Assembly: GCA_016584305.1 (NCBI GenBank)
Contig: JACEEZ010011952.1
Coordinates: 56,081-120,080 of the forward strand
Reading direction: 5' to 3'
DNA length: 64,000 nt
Origin: Chionoecetes opilio
Taxonomy: Eukaryota > Arthropoda > Malacostraca > Decapoda > Majidae
In this document: piece by piece, positions 1 to 11,689 of the stretch
Layout of the letters: each line of letters opens with the position of its first letter
Numbering within the stretch: position 1 is the first letter of the stretch
Notes under the pieces: model-generated
What the model was told of the DNA's origin: nothing
What the model saw: only the letters and a program-made list of their open reading frames with translations
The model's database searches: none
Translations under genes and position numbers: made by a program

Positions 1-16
1 TGGGTGGGGTGTGTGT

Positions 17-57
<41 letters not shown>

Positions 58-60
58 TGT
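1..60. repeat. (GT)n microsatellite
   Basis: Almost pure GT dinucleotides with a few G insertions. On the minus strand this is the CA tail that follows the SINE at 61-344. Confidence 0.9.
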
Positions 61-344
61 ATTCATCTAGTTGTATTTACAAGGCCAGAGCAACGCTCGT
101 TGGCCCCGTCTCCATATCAACATTTTTTCATTCATCCTTAGTGCTTAGTTTTGGTCGGGAAACCACCACCCCGGGAGGGCGGGTCACAAAACCCCCGGCT
201 AACACCCGGTACCATTCACTGCTGGGTGGACAGAGGCTCGGGTTTTAAGGAAACAGCCCCATCTGTTTCCGCTCCGCCCGGGGATCGAACCCGGGACCTC
301 TCGGTTGTGAACCGAGCGTGCTACCCCTACACTACGGAGTTACC
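61..344 (-). mobile_element. tRNA-derived SINE, first copy
   Basis: Read on the minus strand, the element starts with a tRNA-like head. It has an A-box-like TAGTGTAGGGG, a seven-base anticodon loop TTCACAA (anticodon CAC, valine) between CTCGG and CCGAG, and a B box GGTTCGATCCC in a well-paired T arm. The acceptor stem is only partly paired and unrelated sequence follows, so this is a SINE and not a working tRNA. The body ends in GGAGACGGGGCC, then CAACTAGATGAATAC and a CA tract. A shorter second copy lies at 52093-52262. Its 3' end resembles the LINE end at 62238-62462. Confidence 0.8.
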
Positions 345-357
345 CCTTCTACCCCGT

Positions 358-376
358 GTTGTGTGTGTGTGTGTGT

Positions 377-408
<32 letters not shown>
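358..408. repeat. (GT)n microsatellite
   Basis: GT dinucleotide run with one TATG interruption, between the SINE head and the short MITE. Confidence 0.9.
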
Positions 409-414
409 ATGAGA

Positions 415-506
415 CAGTGGCGGAACTCCGGGGGGTCTGGGGGGCCACGTGCACCCCCATCTTAGGGTGGTGCCCCCCCATGTTTACACCCCATGTTCCG
501 CCACTG
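415..506. mobile_element. Short hAT-like MITE
   Basis: About 92 bp bounded by inverted ends CAGTGGCGGAAC and GTTCCGCCACTG. The CAGTGGCGGA start is typical of hAT-type termini (family knowledge). It sits between two GT microsatellites, so a target duplication cannot be judged. There is no coding capacity. Confidence 0.5.
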
Positions 507-515
507 CTTCCTATA

Positions 516-516
516 T

Positions 517-562
<46 letters not shown>
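516..562. repeat. (GT)n microsatellite
   Basis: GT run that leads directly into Helitron-like 5' sequence. Confidence 0.9.
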
Positions 563-563
<1 letters not shown>

Positions 564-1393
564 TGTCCGCGATAGGTGCCGCCCCCTGTGGCGGAATCCC
601 ATCATATGTCACAGTTTTGGAATCAGGTTGACCAGGGGAAGGTGTTAAGCCCACTTATAGGATGATCCGATCACTTTTTTTTTCTTTTTTTTTTTAGCAG
701 CCTATTAGCGAGAACTGTGAAGAAAAGAAAGTGGGTTGCGAGAATTGAGGAAACCTTGATGTAGGGTGATGGGTAATGGGTGGGGTGATGGGTAATGGGT
801 GTGGGGTGATGGGTGAGTGAATGGGTGGGGGTGATGGGTGATTTGTGAGGGAATAGGTTGGGGGTGATGGGTAATGGGTGAGTGAATGGGTGTGTGGTGA
901 TGGGTAATGGGTGTGTGGTGATGGGTAATGGGTGTGTGGTGATGGGTAATGGGTGAGTGAATGGGTGGGGGGTGATGGGTAATGGGTGAGTGAATGGGTG
1001 GGGGGAATACATACATTTCAGGAAAGTTAGAAGGGGCTATCTGGAGAGTCTGTGTTTGGTGGGCCGAGGTGGTGGGTAATGGAGTATCTGGAGAGTCTGT
1101 GTTTGGTGGGCCGAAGGCCCACCAATAGCCCTCCGCAGGAGCAAGCCAAAAAGTCCGCCCGGTGGGTGGCTTTGCTTTCAGGAAAGTTAGAAGGGGCTAT
1201 GATGTGAATGGGTTGGCGTTAATACATACATTTCTACATCCATGATTTCAGGAAAGTTAGAAGGGGCTATCTGGAGAGTCTGTGTTTGGTGGGCCGAAGG
1301 CTCACCAAACACAGGTGGTGGGCCAAGAGGCCCACCATAGCCCTCCGCAGGAGCTAGCCAAAAAGGCCGCCCGGAGGGCGGCTTTGCGGCTAG
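563..1393 (+). mobile_element. Helitron-like non-autonomous element H1
   Basis: Begins within the conserved 5' part (GTCTGTCCGCGATAGGTGCC) and contains the internal minisatellite built on GATGGGTAATGGGTGAGTGA (about 760-1015). The 3' module is partly duplicated at 1020-1190 and then complete to 1393. The 3' end has the hairpin GCCGCCC-GGA-GGGCGGC followed after a few bases by CTAG (1390-1393) and T, as in Helitron 3' ends. The next base starts a second copy, so the two are head to tail. No Rep/helicase coding is seen. Confidence 0.75.
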
Positions 1394-2091
1394 TAATAAT
1401 ATAAGCGAAAGGTTTGTTTTGCCCTGTCCGCGATAGGTGCCCCCCCCGTGGCGCAATCCCTCATAGGGGCACAGTTTTGGAAACGGGTTTTAAACCAGGG
1501 GGAAGGGTTTTAACCCACTTATGAGAAAATCCATAACTCTTTTTCTTTTTTTTTAGCAGCCTATTAGCGAAAATTGTGAAAAAAAGTGGGTTGCGAGAAT
1601 TGGGGAAAACCCTTTAAATTTTAGGGTGATGGGTAAGGGGTGAGTGAAGGGGTTTGGGGGGGGGAGGGGTAACGGGTGGGGGGTTTGGGGGGGTGAGTGA
1701 ATGGGGGGGGGGGTATGGGGTGATGGGTGGGGAATAGAGGGGGGTGAGGGAAAAATGGGGATTTAAAGGGGTTTGGGGGGGGGAGGGAAAATGGGTGAGT
1801 AATGGGTGGGGGGTGTGGGTAAAGGGGTTTGAGTGGAAGGGGTGGGGGGTGATGGGTAAGGGGGAAAAGTGAAGGGTTTGGGGGTGAGTGAAGGGGTTTG
1901 GCTTTTTAAAAATTACATACTTTTACACCCAGATTTCAGGAAAGTTTAGAAGGGGCTATTGGAGAGCCCTGTTTTTTTGGGGGGCCCAAAAGGCCCACCA
2001 ACACGGGTTGGTGGGCCGAACCCCAAACCAATACCCCCTCCCAGGAGTTTAGCCAAAAAAGTCCCCCCCGGGGGGGGCGGCTTTGGGCTAG
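1394..2091 (+). mobile_element. Helitron-like element H2, error-rich
   Basis: Starts with AATAATATAAGCGAAAG, the same 5' signature as the intact copy near 24734, immediately after the CTAG of H1. After about 1440 the sequence becomes noisy, with long G and T runs, but the same minisatellite (about 1620-1910) and 3' module are visible. Its CTAG end is at 2088-2091. The flank after it matches the flank after the clean 3' end at 10297. Confidence 0.65.
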
Positions 2092-5000
2092 TTTTTTGCT
2101 ATAATCAGGAATGATGAAATGGTCTGGACGATTATTTAAAGGATTTAGTGGGGCGTTAAACTGAAACCCCAACCATTCGCGTTAAAAAAATCGTCCAGAC
2201 TTTTTCATCATTCCTGATTTAATGAAATAAAAAACCCATAGTAAATTAACGAGTATATCAAAAAAACACGTCGTCAACTTTTGATCCATTCAGCCTTTTT
2301 TTAAATAATCCGCAATAAAAAATCTAAAATTTTCCCCGATTTTTTTCAAAAACGCTCTAAAGGTTTGCAGACGCTCGGGCCCTCAGGCTCGGGGGCCCGT
2401 ACCATCGGGGAGGTCATCTTTCCCGCGTTGATCAGAGGGGCACGTAAACACAGAGAAAAAATATGGGTATTTTTAAAATATTTGGGTGTTTCTGATGTTT
2501 TTTTTTGCTATATGCCATTAAATCACCCTTTTTGGGTGAAGCAAGAAAAACTGTGCCCTTTCGGGGAAAAGGGTTTGCCCCCGGGAAAAGGGGAGTGGCG
2601 GGGTGTGGGTGATACACGCCTAAAATGTGTTGGGGCGAGAAAGTTGTTTTGAAAAACCCGCGCCCCCCGAAAGGGACTAAATCAGCCCAAACACTTAAAG
2701 ACCAGGGGGCCCCTGTTCGACAGGGACGCCAGGACTGGCAGCAGCGGTGGACCACCACGACGTGAGGCTTGCCTTTTAAACAAACCAAGTCCCCCCATTT
2801 GTGGGGGGGGCGTGCCCTGCGGGGAGCCCCCTATTTTTGGTGGGGGCTTTTCACATTTTTCTGCCCTTCCCCCCCCCCGCCTTTAATTTTTCCAATCTAT
2901 GCTGTATTTAAAATGTATTTATGGGGTTTCCGAGTAATGAACTTTTTACTTTTAGCTCCAAAACTAACCAAGGTTTTCTCAAAAAGTCCCTTTTGTGACC
3001 CCAAAACACACATGGTTTTAAAACCTTATTTCCAAAAAATGTTTTGGAGAAGTGCCAGGTCCTCCGTGAACCTCGGGCCCTTTCTAAAAACCTTTTTTCA
3101 TCCCCTCGTACTCGGGTCAAACATAGGATTCCATGACAATCTGAGGTTCGTTTTCCTATAGTATCCCACCAGCGTCATTTTTTTCCGGTGTCGTTTGGGG
3201 AGCATCGTTCTCTAGAGGGAAACAGCGACAGATTCACTGTCTGACACCGAAGTCCCAATCCTCACCCAAAAACTTTTGGCAGCAGGTGTCAGACAGAGGG
3301 GGTCTGCGGGGTCCCTGTTCTAGTCATCAAAAAACAGTCGTACCCCCTTTTTTGGGGGGAAGTTTTTTTTTTCGCGCGCTTTTTCCCAAAAAGCCCCTTT
3401 TGGGGGGGGGGGTTTTTACGCAAAAAAGGGCCCGGGAAAAATAAATTTTATTTTTGGTGGTTAGGTTTTTTGAATGTACTTTCAACATAATGGGCAAAAA
3501 AAATTTGGGTCGGGAAACCGATTATTTTAAGCTTCCCTTCACAAATTCCAAAATGAAGCCGTTTAGCGCCCCCAAATTTTGTTTATTGACGCTATCGTAA
3601 AATTTTGGGACCACGAAAAACGCAGCCCACGAAAAAGCCTCACAAAAATGTAAAGCTGCCTGTACGTATGTTTTCATGATGGTCGTAAGATGGTCACGTT
3701 TGGGAGGGCTTATGAAAGAATGTAAATAAAAACCCCGGCAGGGGGAAGATTCCCCACAGTCGTATCTCCCCCGGGTGGGCTTCAAGAAATGCCCGACCGG
3801 GGGATATTTGACAGTCGTACCAACAAAAGGGGTTGGGTTTGAAAAAAGCGGCTTTAACAACACAAGCGGTCCAAGGCGGCATCAGTATTTTGCCTGTTTT
3901 AAAACATTCTAATAAAATTTCCCTATTTTTAATTTATTTCTTTTTCTGCCTTTAAAAAAATACTTAGTTAGTGTTCGCCCTTGTCTGAGGCGTTGGTGTA
4001 GAAAAAAGGGGCCCGGAAATGTTTGGAATACTTTTTAAAGGGCCCCCCCATTCCCTGCCCCCACACAATGGCTCCCCTCAACCCCCCTTTGGCCCGGCTT
4101 CCCAAAATTTTCACAAACCTATATAAGGCCTCCGGGCCCTGTTTTTAAACCTTAATTATGACCCCGTTGAATTCAAAAGGGAAAGCATTTACTTTTTCGG
4201 TTGTTTTTGGAAAACTCACCGGGTAATGGTCGGGGGAATAAATGGGAAATGGAATAAAGTGCCAGCGGGATGGGGGTGGGATGTCCATGTTGTCGCGAAT
4301 CAGTAAAACTAAATCTCCCACCCGTTGGGGGTTACCTCTGTTGATTTTTGCTTACCGCGCCGGGGACGCAAGGGGGGCGTCGAGAAAATTTTGGCATATG
4401 GCCCGGGGGTCAGGGACAGCTTTTTAAAGATTTATGTAACAAATTTGGAAAAAAAACGGTCTTTTTTTGGTCGTAAACGTTTTAAGGGGCACGTTTAACC
4501 ACGCGTCCCATTTTCGGGGTGCCAAAAAGTACCACCATGGGCGTCAAGAGGCTAGCAACATGCCTAAACACGTGGGTGGGGAGTTGCCATGGGGAGGGGG
4601 AGAAGGAAGGGGGGCTAAAAGATAAAGGGTGGGAAAAACGGGGTTGTTTTGGGCCCGGGGGGGAAAGGGGGGAAAAAAGGGGGGGAAGGGGTGTTTAAAT
4701 AAATAAAGAAGGGGGTGTTGGGGGGGGGAAACAGGGGGAAAAGGGGGGGTTGGGGTTTGGAGAAGGGGGGGGGGTTTTTGGGTTTGGGGTTTTGAGGGTT
4801 TTTAAAAAGGGGGTTGGGGGGTGTCCCCAAGGGTGGTGATGGGAAGTATGGGAAAGGGAGGTCGAGGGGAAGTGTCACCACGTGGGGGGGTTGGGGGGTA
4901 GGGGGAAGGGATTACCGGGGGGTGACCACCCCCGTGGTAGGGGGAGTAGGGGGAAAGGGGTTTAAGGGGGTGAGCGTCACCAGGGTGGTTGGGGGGAGTG

Positions 5001-8000
5001 GGGGGAAAAGGGGGGAGTGGGGGGGGTGGGGGGGGAGGTGAATGAAAAAGGGGGGGGGAAAGGGGGAAAGGGGGGGGGTTTGGGCCAAAAAAGGGGGGGG
5101 GGGGCCGGGGATGAAGTAGCGCGAAACCCGTTTTCCCTTTCGTCACGATGAAACACGACAAATCACGATAGTGTCACAAAAGTGCACAATAGAAAAACCA
5201 AATGCGCCCAAGGATAGACTTCGATAGCGCTGCTTTGGGTAAAAAAAGTCGGGGGGAGCTTCCCTTTTTTAGTGCACAAACTAACTTTTCTTTTGGGCCC
5301 ATTCCCCCCCCGGGAAGGCGCTTTTCCCCCCGACCCCCGTCACGATCGGCCCACGAGGGCCCCGACCCAAAAACCCCAAATTTCCCAAAATGACGGCCGC
5401 CGGGCGCAATTTTGTATTTTTGGGCGGTTAAAATCGGGGCTAAATAAAAAATCATATGACTTTTTTAGCTGGGGGGGGAAAATTTGGGATGTATTTGAAA
5501 TGGGTTTTTAACAGAGTGGGGTTAAGGGAGTGGGGATTATGTATAACTAAAAAAGCTTTTACCGGGTGATTATGAATCCCTTTATTACCAAACCCTTTAA
5601 CTGCCCTTTTTTACCTAACCTAACGGGAAAAACCAAACCTGGTTATAAGGGACGAGAGTTTCGAAAGTCGTTTTCAGAGACAACCGACAATTTTTTCCCC
5701 TTGGCCTAAAAAAGGTGTTGTTCAATGGAGATGGGTTTTTTTTTGGGCGCAAACCCATAAAAGAACACTTTTTAAAAATCCAAATTTTAGGTACCGTTTC
5801 CTTTAAAAACACTGAATTTGGTCTTTTGGGTTTTTTTAATGAAACCTATAAGGGGTTTGGTTTGGTTTTACTTTTTTTTGGTTAAAGGGTTTTGGGTTTT
5901 GGTTTTTAAATTTAAAAACCTTTAAGGGGAAAGGGGGCGGTTTCATTTTTTTTTTTTTTTTTTTTTTTAAGGGTTTGGCGAAAATAAAACATCTTTTCCC
6001 CCTTTGAACAAAGGCCACCTATTGTAAGGCCCAAAAAAAAAATAGTTTTGTCTCTGAAAACCCAAACCCCGAAACCCCTCCCCCCATTATTTCCCCCCCA
6101 ACCTAACCATTACCGGGGGCGGGAGTTTTTCCCCGATTATTTTAGGGGGACGGAGCCTTTCCCCCCCCGGGAAACAGGGGTACCAGGGGACCAAAGGGGG
6201 CAAAAAGGGTGGGGAAATCACCGTGGTTAAGCAACTTTTTTTATGGAATGGAAAAATAAAAAAGTAAATCAAAGCAAAAAACCCAAAAATAACCCATTAC
6301 CCCGGGGCGGGGGAGGGTTTTTCCCGAATTTTTGGTTAGGGAAAAAAATCGGTAGACCGGGCAGTACCAGGGGACCAATAGGAAAGGGTAATGCACGGTG
6401 GTTTTTTGCAACTTTTAGGATGGAGGGAATAAAGGGTTTAAAACCAAAAACAAAGGTTTGGGGGAATTTGGGATAGAAATCAAGATATTCATTTGGGTCG
6501 TCAAGTAACACTTAAACCAAAGATTTTCCCTACTTATTATGAGGAAAAAACCCAAAAAAAGGAACTAATTAAAAAAATTTTTTTAAACTATCATAACCTT
6601 TAATAGGGACAAAATTTCAAAGAGAAGACTACGACGATGAAAAAAAATTTTGAGTTGTTTTTTGGGGGAAATTTATATTTCCCGGGTTTTTTATATTTTT
6701 TCCCCCGGGGGCCCCTGCCCGAAAAAACTTTGGAAACCTTTAGGTGACCCCCGGTTGATGGGGCAAAGGCCCTTTCCCAAACCAGGAAAACATCCCCAGC
6801 GAGTTCATTAAAAAGTAAAAACCCAAGGGGGTTTGGGACACATTAAAGTACCTTTCCAGTTGCTTCCATTTGACGAAAGGGGTCCGTTATGACTCTGTTT
6901 TTTTGGTTTAAAAAAAACCCCTTTCACATCAACCATTCCTCAGGTCTTTCTATTTTGTGTTGCAGCCCAGAAACCCAAACACAGTAAAATAGCCCCTGGA
7001 ATTTAATTTTTGCGCAAAAAAACTCCCAAAAAAATTCCATCGCTGTAGTTTTCCCCTTGTAGGTCCCCCCCGCGACGAAACCCCCCCTTTTCCCCCCAAA
7101 AATGCACCTATGTTAAACAAAAACCGTGGGGGCCCCTACTTTATGGGTAGGGCCATTGCAAACCCGGTAAAAAACCCATAGTCCTTTTCCCCTCCCCTTT
7201 TTAGTGGTTTTTTTTTTCTCCAGACCTTCACAGTCCCTTCAGAATTTAAAAAGGGTTTAATTTCTCACTTTTATCAAAATTGGAACCGAAAATAGAAAGA
7301 GCAAAAATTTTTATAAATATATAAGTCTATTTCCATCAGAACCCCGGGGTATAAAAAAAAAAAAATAAAAAGAAAGGAAAAAAAAATTTTTAAAATTTCT
7401 CAGTATCCAAAAATTTAAACCGAAAATAGAAGGAGCAAAATTTTTTTTTTTTTTAAATCATACCATCAAATCTGGCTTATTTAAAAAAAAAAAAAAAAAA
7501 TTATGAAAAGAAAAAAAAGAATATTTAGGAAATAAAAAAATTTCTCCTATATCAAAAAAGGGTACCCAGGGAAAAAAGCAATGAGCCCTTTTTTAAAAAA
7601 AAATCCTTTTTACCATCAGGGAAACTGGGGGTACAAAAAAAAAAACCCAAAAACATTAAGGAAAAAAAAAATATCAGGGGAAAAAAAATTAATTACTCCC
7701 CTGTATCAAACTTGGAACCGAAAAAAGGAAAAAACGAGCAAAATTTTTTTTTTAAATTTATATACACATCAGAATCGGCGTTTAAAAAAAAAAAAAAAAA
7801 AAAAAAGAAGGAAAATAGAAACAGGGAAAAAAGTTCATTACTCAAATGTACAAAATTGGAACCGAAAATAAAAAGAAAAAACAAAATTCTTGGGAAAAAA
7901 ATCACTACCCTCAGAATCCGGGGGTATAAAAACAGGGGCAAATATAAGGGAAAGGAAAAAAAAAAATACAGGAAAAACCCTTTAAAATTTTCACTGTATA

Positions 8001-10000
8001 AAAAATTTTTAAAACCGAAAAATAGAAAAAAGAGCCAAAAAATTTTTGCAAAAAAACCCTAAACCCCGGTTTAAAACCATACTACCTTTACTACTACTTA
8101 TAAATTACTATAAAAAAAAGTACATAACCCTACTATTTGCTACTACCACAGAGAGGGTTTTACCTGGGGGGACTTTGGCCCAAATGCTTCCCCCCTTTGT
8201 CCCCTGGGAACCTTAAATTTTTCCCCCCCGGCCCCGGGGGAGAACGTTTGGGAATTTAAAACAGGTGGTTGGGGGGTGGGGTGTTTTGGTTTTGTGTTTT
8301 TGTGTGTTGTGTGTATGTGTATGGTTTTGTGTGTGTGGTGTGTTTTTGTTTTGTGTGTGTAAATTTGTGGGGGTGTTTTTGGGGATTTTTGGGGGGTGTT
8401 TTGGGTTGGGGGTGTTGGGGGTGTGTGTGTGTGTGTGTGGGGTTTTGTGTGGTGGGTGTGTGTGTGTTTTTTGTGTGGGGGGGTTTTTGTGTGTGGGGGT
8501 GTGTGTGTGTGTGTGTGTGGGGTGTATGGAACCCTATTTTGTAAAAAATTTTGGGCGGGGGAAATTTCCCAAACCCCCCTAAGGTGGTTTTGGGGGGCAC
8601 CCTTTTGATATATAATTAAAAAATCGGGGACACTTTAAAAGGAATAGAGACTAGATTCTGAAAAAAAAACCCCCAAAAAATGGCAAAATGGGGGGGCCCC
8701 TTTTGGGGGCTTCGGGGGGGGCCATGCAAAACCCTTTTTGTTTCGCATAAAAGATAAAGAAAAAACGGCCCTGGGGCGCGCGGGGGTGTTTTTGTGTGTG
8801 TGTGTTGTGTGTGTGTGTGTCAGAGCCTTGGGCCCTGTTTTTCCCGGATTTTTTGGGGTTTGTCCGTACCTGTATTCTTACTTTTGGGACGGGGTCGTCC
8901 GTACCTGTACTTCCGACCTTTTTATTTTTTCGTCCGTACCCTACCTCCCTACCTCCCTACCTGTACCCTATAACTATTAAAACGCGCCCCAAAAAAAATT
9001 TGGCAGTACCCCCAAAAAAAAAACAAAATACAAGGCTATAAAACATCAAGCTTTAAAAAATAATATGCAATATATATTTACCCTCAAAAAATCATCAAAT
9101 CAATTAAAAATTTCAGACTTCCCCCCCACATTTTTTCATTCTCTGCCCCGGAAAAGGGGTTTAAAGACAAAGAACCCCGCAATTTTTTTAAAAGTTTTAA
9201 TTTACCGATGCGATAGGCGAAAGAACATTTAAATTTTTAAGAAACATGAGTTCAACTTAAAAAAAATTAAATTTTAAAATACTGCAATAGAAAATTTTGA
9301 ATTTTTTCCCTTTCTTTTCAAGGTCCACCGTAAACCTTTAAAACTGTCTGGTGCCCCCTGCCCCCCTTCCTCTGATCCTCCTGCTCAAAACCCCCCTCTC
9401 CCCCTTGGGCCTGGGTGAACAGTGGGGGGGAAGGGCCAGCTCCCCGTCAGACAAAAAATATCTGACGTCCCCCTGTGGGGTTTTTGGGGTTTTGGACGCA
9501 GATGGGCAGGCGTGCTGGTTCTGTAGCTCACCTACTACAGCTACTATCCCCCGAAACCCCTCCTGCCCTTCGCTAAACCCCTTTTTTTTCACGTAATTGG
9601 GGGGGCCAGGGTTTAGTTGTAAAAAACTAAACAGTAAACAAATTTGCAGTGAAAATTTGAAACGCGGGTTTCCCCCGGGGAATGGGGAAAGGGAAACATA
9701 AAAAAGTTGGGGATCCTTGACCCCCATGCCCACTTTGGGGTTTTCCAGGGACCAAAAGATGCACCCGGGTTTTTTGCCTTAGGAAAAGATCAGTGAAGCT
9801 AGTGGCAAAAAGCCCGCCAAAAAGCGGGAAAGTCCCCTTTGGACTGGTTTTTTTTTTTGTTTTTCCCTTTTTTTTTTTTTTCATCATAAAAATATCCGGT
9901 ACGGAAGTCGGACCCAAAAAAATTTGCAGGTCCGTACCTGTTACTTTTCCCTACCTTTGAAAAAAACTTTCCCTAAAATCCGGGCTTCCGGACCCAGTTT
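1440..10000 (+). repeat. Error-rich duplicate of about 10100-17590
   Basis: The whole stretch aligns in order with about 10100-17590. Position 2101 matches 10308, the T-tailed block at 5940 matches 13860, the GT block at 8270-8520 matches 15974-16184, and 9905 matches 17490. This copy is about 9 percent longer between the same landmarks. Most differences are lengthened homopolymers or single bases replaced by a neighbour (CAC becomes CCC). Open frames here are broken versions of those in the clean copy, so none is called as a gene. The pattern fits an unpolished long-read segment or false duplication better than natural decay, but that is inference. Confidence 0.85.
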
Positions 10001-10019
10001 GGGGGGTTAAGGGTTTTAA

Positions 10020-10297
10020 ATTGGGGGGGGGGGTTTGGGGAAGGAAGGGGTGGGGGTAGGGTAATGGGTGGTTGGGGGGGATGGGTATGGGTGAGTAAAT
10101 GGTTGGGGTGGTAATGGTTGGCGTTAATACATACATTTCTACATCCATGATTTCAGGAAAGCTAGAAGGGGCTATCTGGAGAGTCTGTGTTTGGTGGGCC
10201 AAAGGCCCACCACACACAGGTGGTGGGCCGAAGCCCACCAATAGCCCTCCGCAGGAGCTAGCCAAAAAGTCCGCCCGGAGGGCGGCTTTGCGGCTAG
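10020..10297 (+). mobile_element. Helitron-like 3' end H3
   Basis: A noisy remnant of the GATGGGTAATGG minisatellite (10020-10120) runs into a clean 3' module. It has GGGCCAAAGGCCCACC-type inverted motifs, the CCGCCC-GGA-GGGCGG hairpin and CTAG at 10294-10297. The join between the two 7-8 kb duplicate copies falls within this element, where misassembly is easy. Confidence 0.75.
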
Positions 10298-10300
10298 TTA

Positions 10301-10436
10301 TTGCATATAATCAGGAATGATGAAATGGTCTGGACGATTACTTTAAGGATTTGAGATGTGGCGTTAAACTGCAACCACCAACCATTCGCGTTAAAGTAAT
10401 CGTCCAGACCATTTCATCATTCCTGATTTAATGCAA
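10301..10436. repeat. 46-bp inverted repeat with short spacer
   Basis: Arms 10301-10346 and 10391-10436 are reverse complements with two mismatches. The inner 38 bases (10309-10346 and 10391-10428) pair perfectly. The spacer is 44 bp. The arm motif TCTGGACGATTACTTTAA recurs at about 11651, so it belongs to a dispersed family. It may be a small foldback element. It begins three bases after the Helitron terminus. Confidence 0.8.
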
Positions 10437-11689
10437 TCAAATCATAGTCATTAACGAGTATATCAACAACACGTCGTCACTTTTTGTATCCAGTCAGCCG
10501 TTTTTAAATAATCCGCAATCAAAATCTGCAAATTCCCCGAGTTTTCAAAACGCTCTAAAGGTTTGCAGACGCTCAGGCTCAGGCTCGGTGACGTACCATC
10601 AGGGAGGCTCATCTTCCCGCGCTGATCAGAGAGGCACGTAAACACAGAGATAAATATAGTACTTGAAAATATTTGGGTGTTTCTGATAGATTTTTTTTGC
10701 TATATGCCATATGCATGCATCCTTTATGGGTGCAGCAAGACAACTGTGCCTTTCGAGAAAAGTTTGCACACGGAAAGGAGTGGCGTGTGTAGGGTGATAC
10801 ACGCCTATAGTGTGTTGGGGCGAGCAGTTGTGTTGAGAAACAGCGCCCCCCCGTAAGACTGACTCAGTCCAACACTATACCAGACCAGGTGGCCTGTTAG
10901 ACAGGACGCCAGGACTGGCAGCAGCGGTGGACCACCACGACTGTGAGGCTTTGCCTCTTAACAAGACCAAGTAAACCAGTTGTGGAGTGGGCGTGCCCTG
11001 CGGTGAGAGACCCTATGTTGGTGTGGCTGTCACACTTTCTGCCTTCCCGCCCGCATATTTTCCAACTCTATGCTGTAGTTAATGCTAGTATGTGGTTTCC
11101 GAGTAATGAACGTTTGACTGTAGCTCCAAAACTAACCATAGGATTTTCTCGAAAGTACCTTCATTGTGATTCCACACACACATGGTTTAACCTTATTTAC
11201 CAATCCATGTTTTGGAGAAGTGCCAGGTCCTCCTGCTGAACCTCAGCTCTGCTAACACTGTTCATCCACCTCGTACTCGGGCTCAAACATAGGATTCCAT
11301 GACAATCTGAGGTTCGTTTTCCTCATAGTATACGCGACCAGCGTCATTTCTTTCGGTGTCAGATTGAGCATCGTTCTCTAGATGTCACAGCGACAGATTC
11401 ACTGTCTGACACCGAAGTACAATCGCTCATCATAACATTTGCAGACAGGTGTCAGACAGAGTGTCTGCGGGCGTCCCTGTTCTGACGTCATCAATAACAG
11501 TCGTAGCCCTGTTGGAGGGAAGATTTTTTTTTTCGCGCGCTTTTTACAAAAGTCGTGTTTTTACGCAAATAAGGCCTGGAAATCAATTATTTTTGGTGGA
11601 TTAGGTGTTTTGAATGTACATTCAACATAATTCGGCAAAAAAAATTTGGGTCTGGACGATTACTTTAAGCTTCCTTCACACATTCCATA

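Noticed and set aside
240..345. Functional tRNA-Val gene
   Set aside because: The acceptor stem is incomplete, the sequence continues into a SINE body, and a second copy has the same flanking tail.
9338..9917. Separate genes on the minus strand in the left copy
   Set aside because: They are the frameshifted counterpart of the hAT-internal ORF at 16932-17216 in error-rich sequence.
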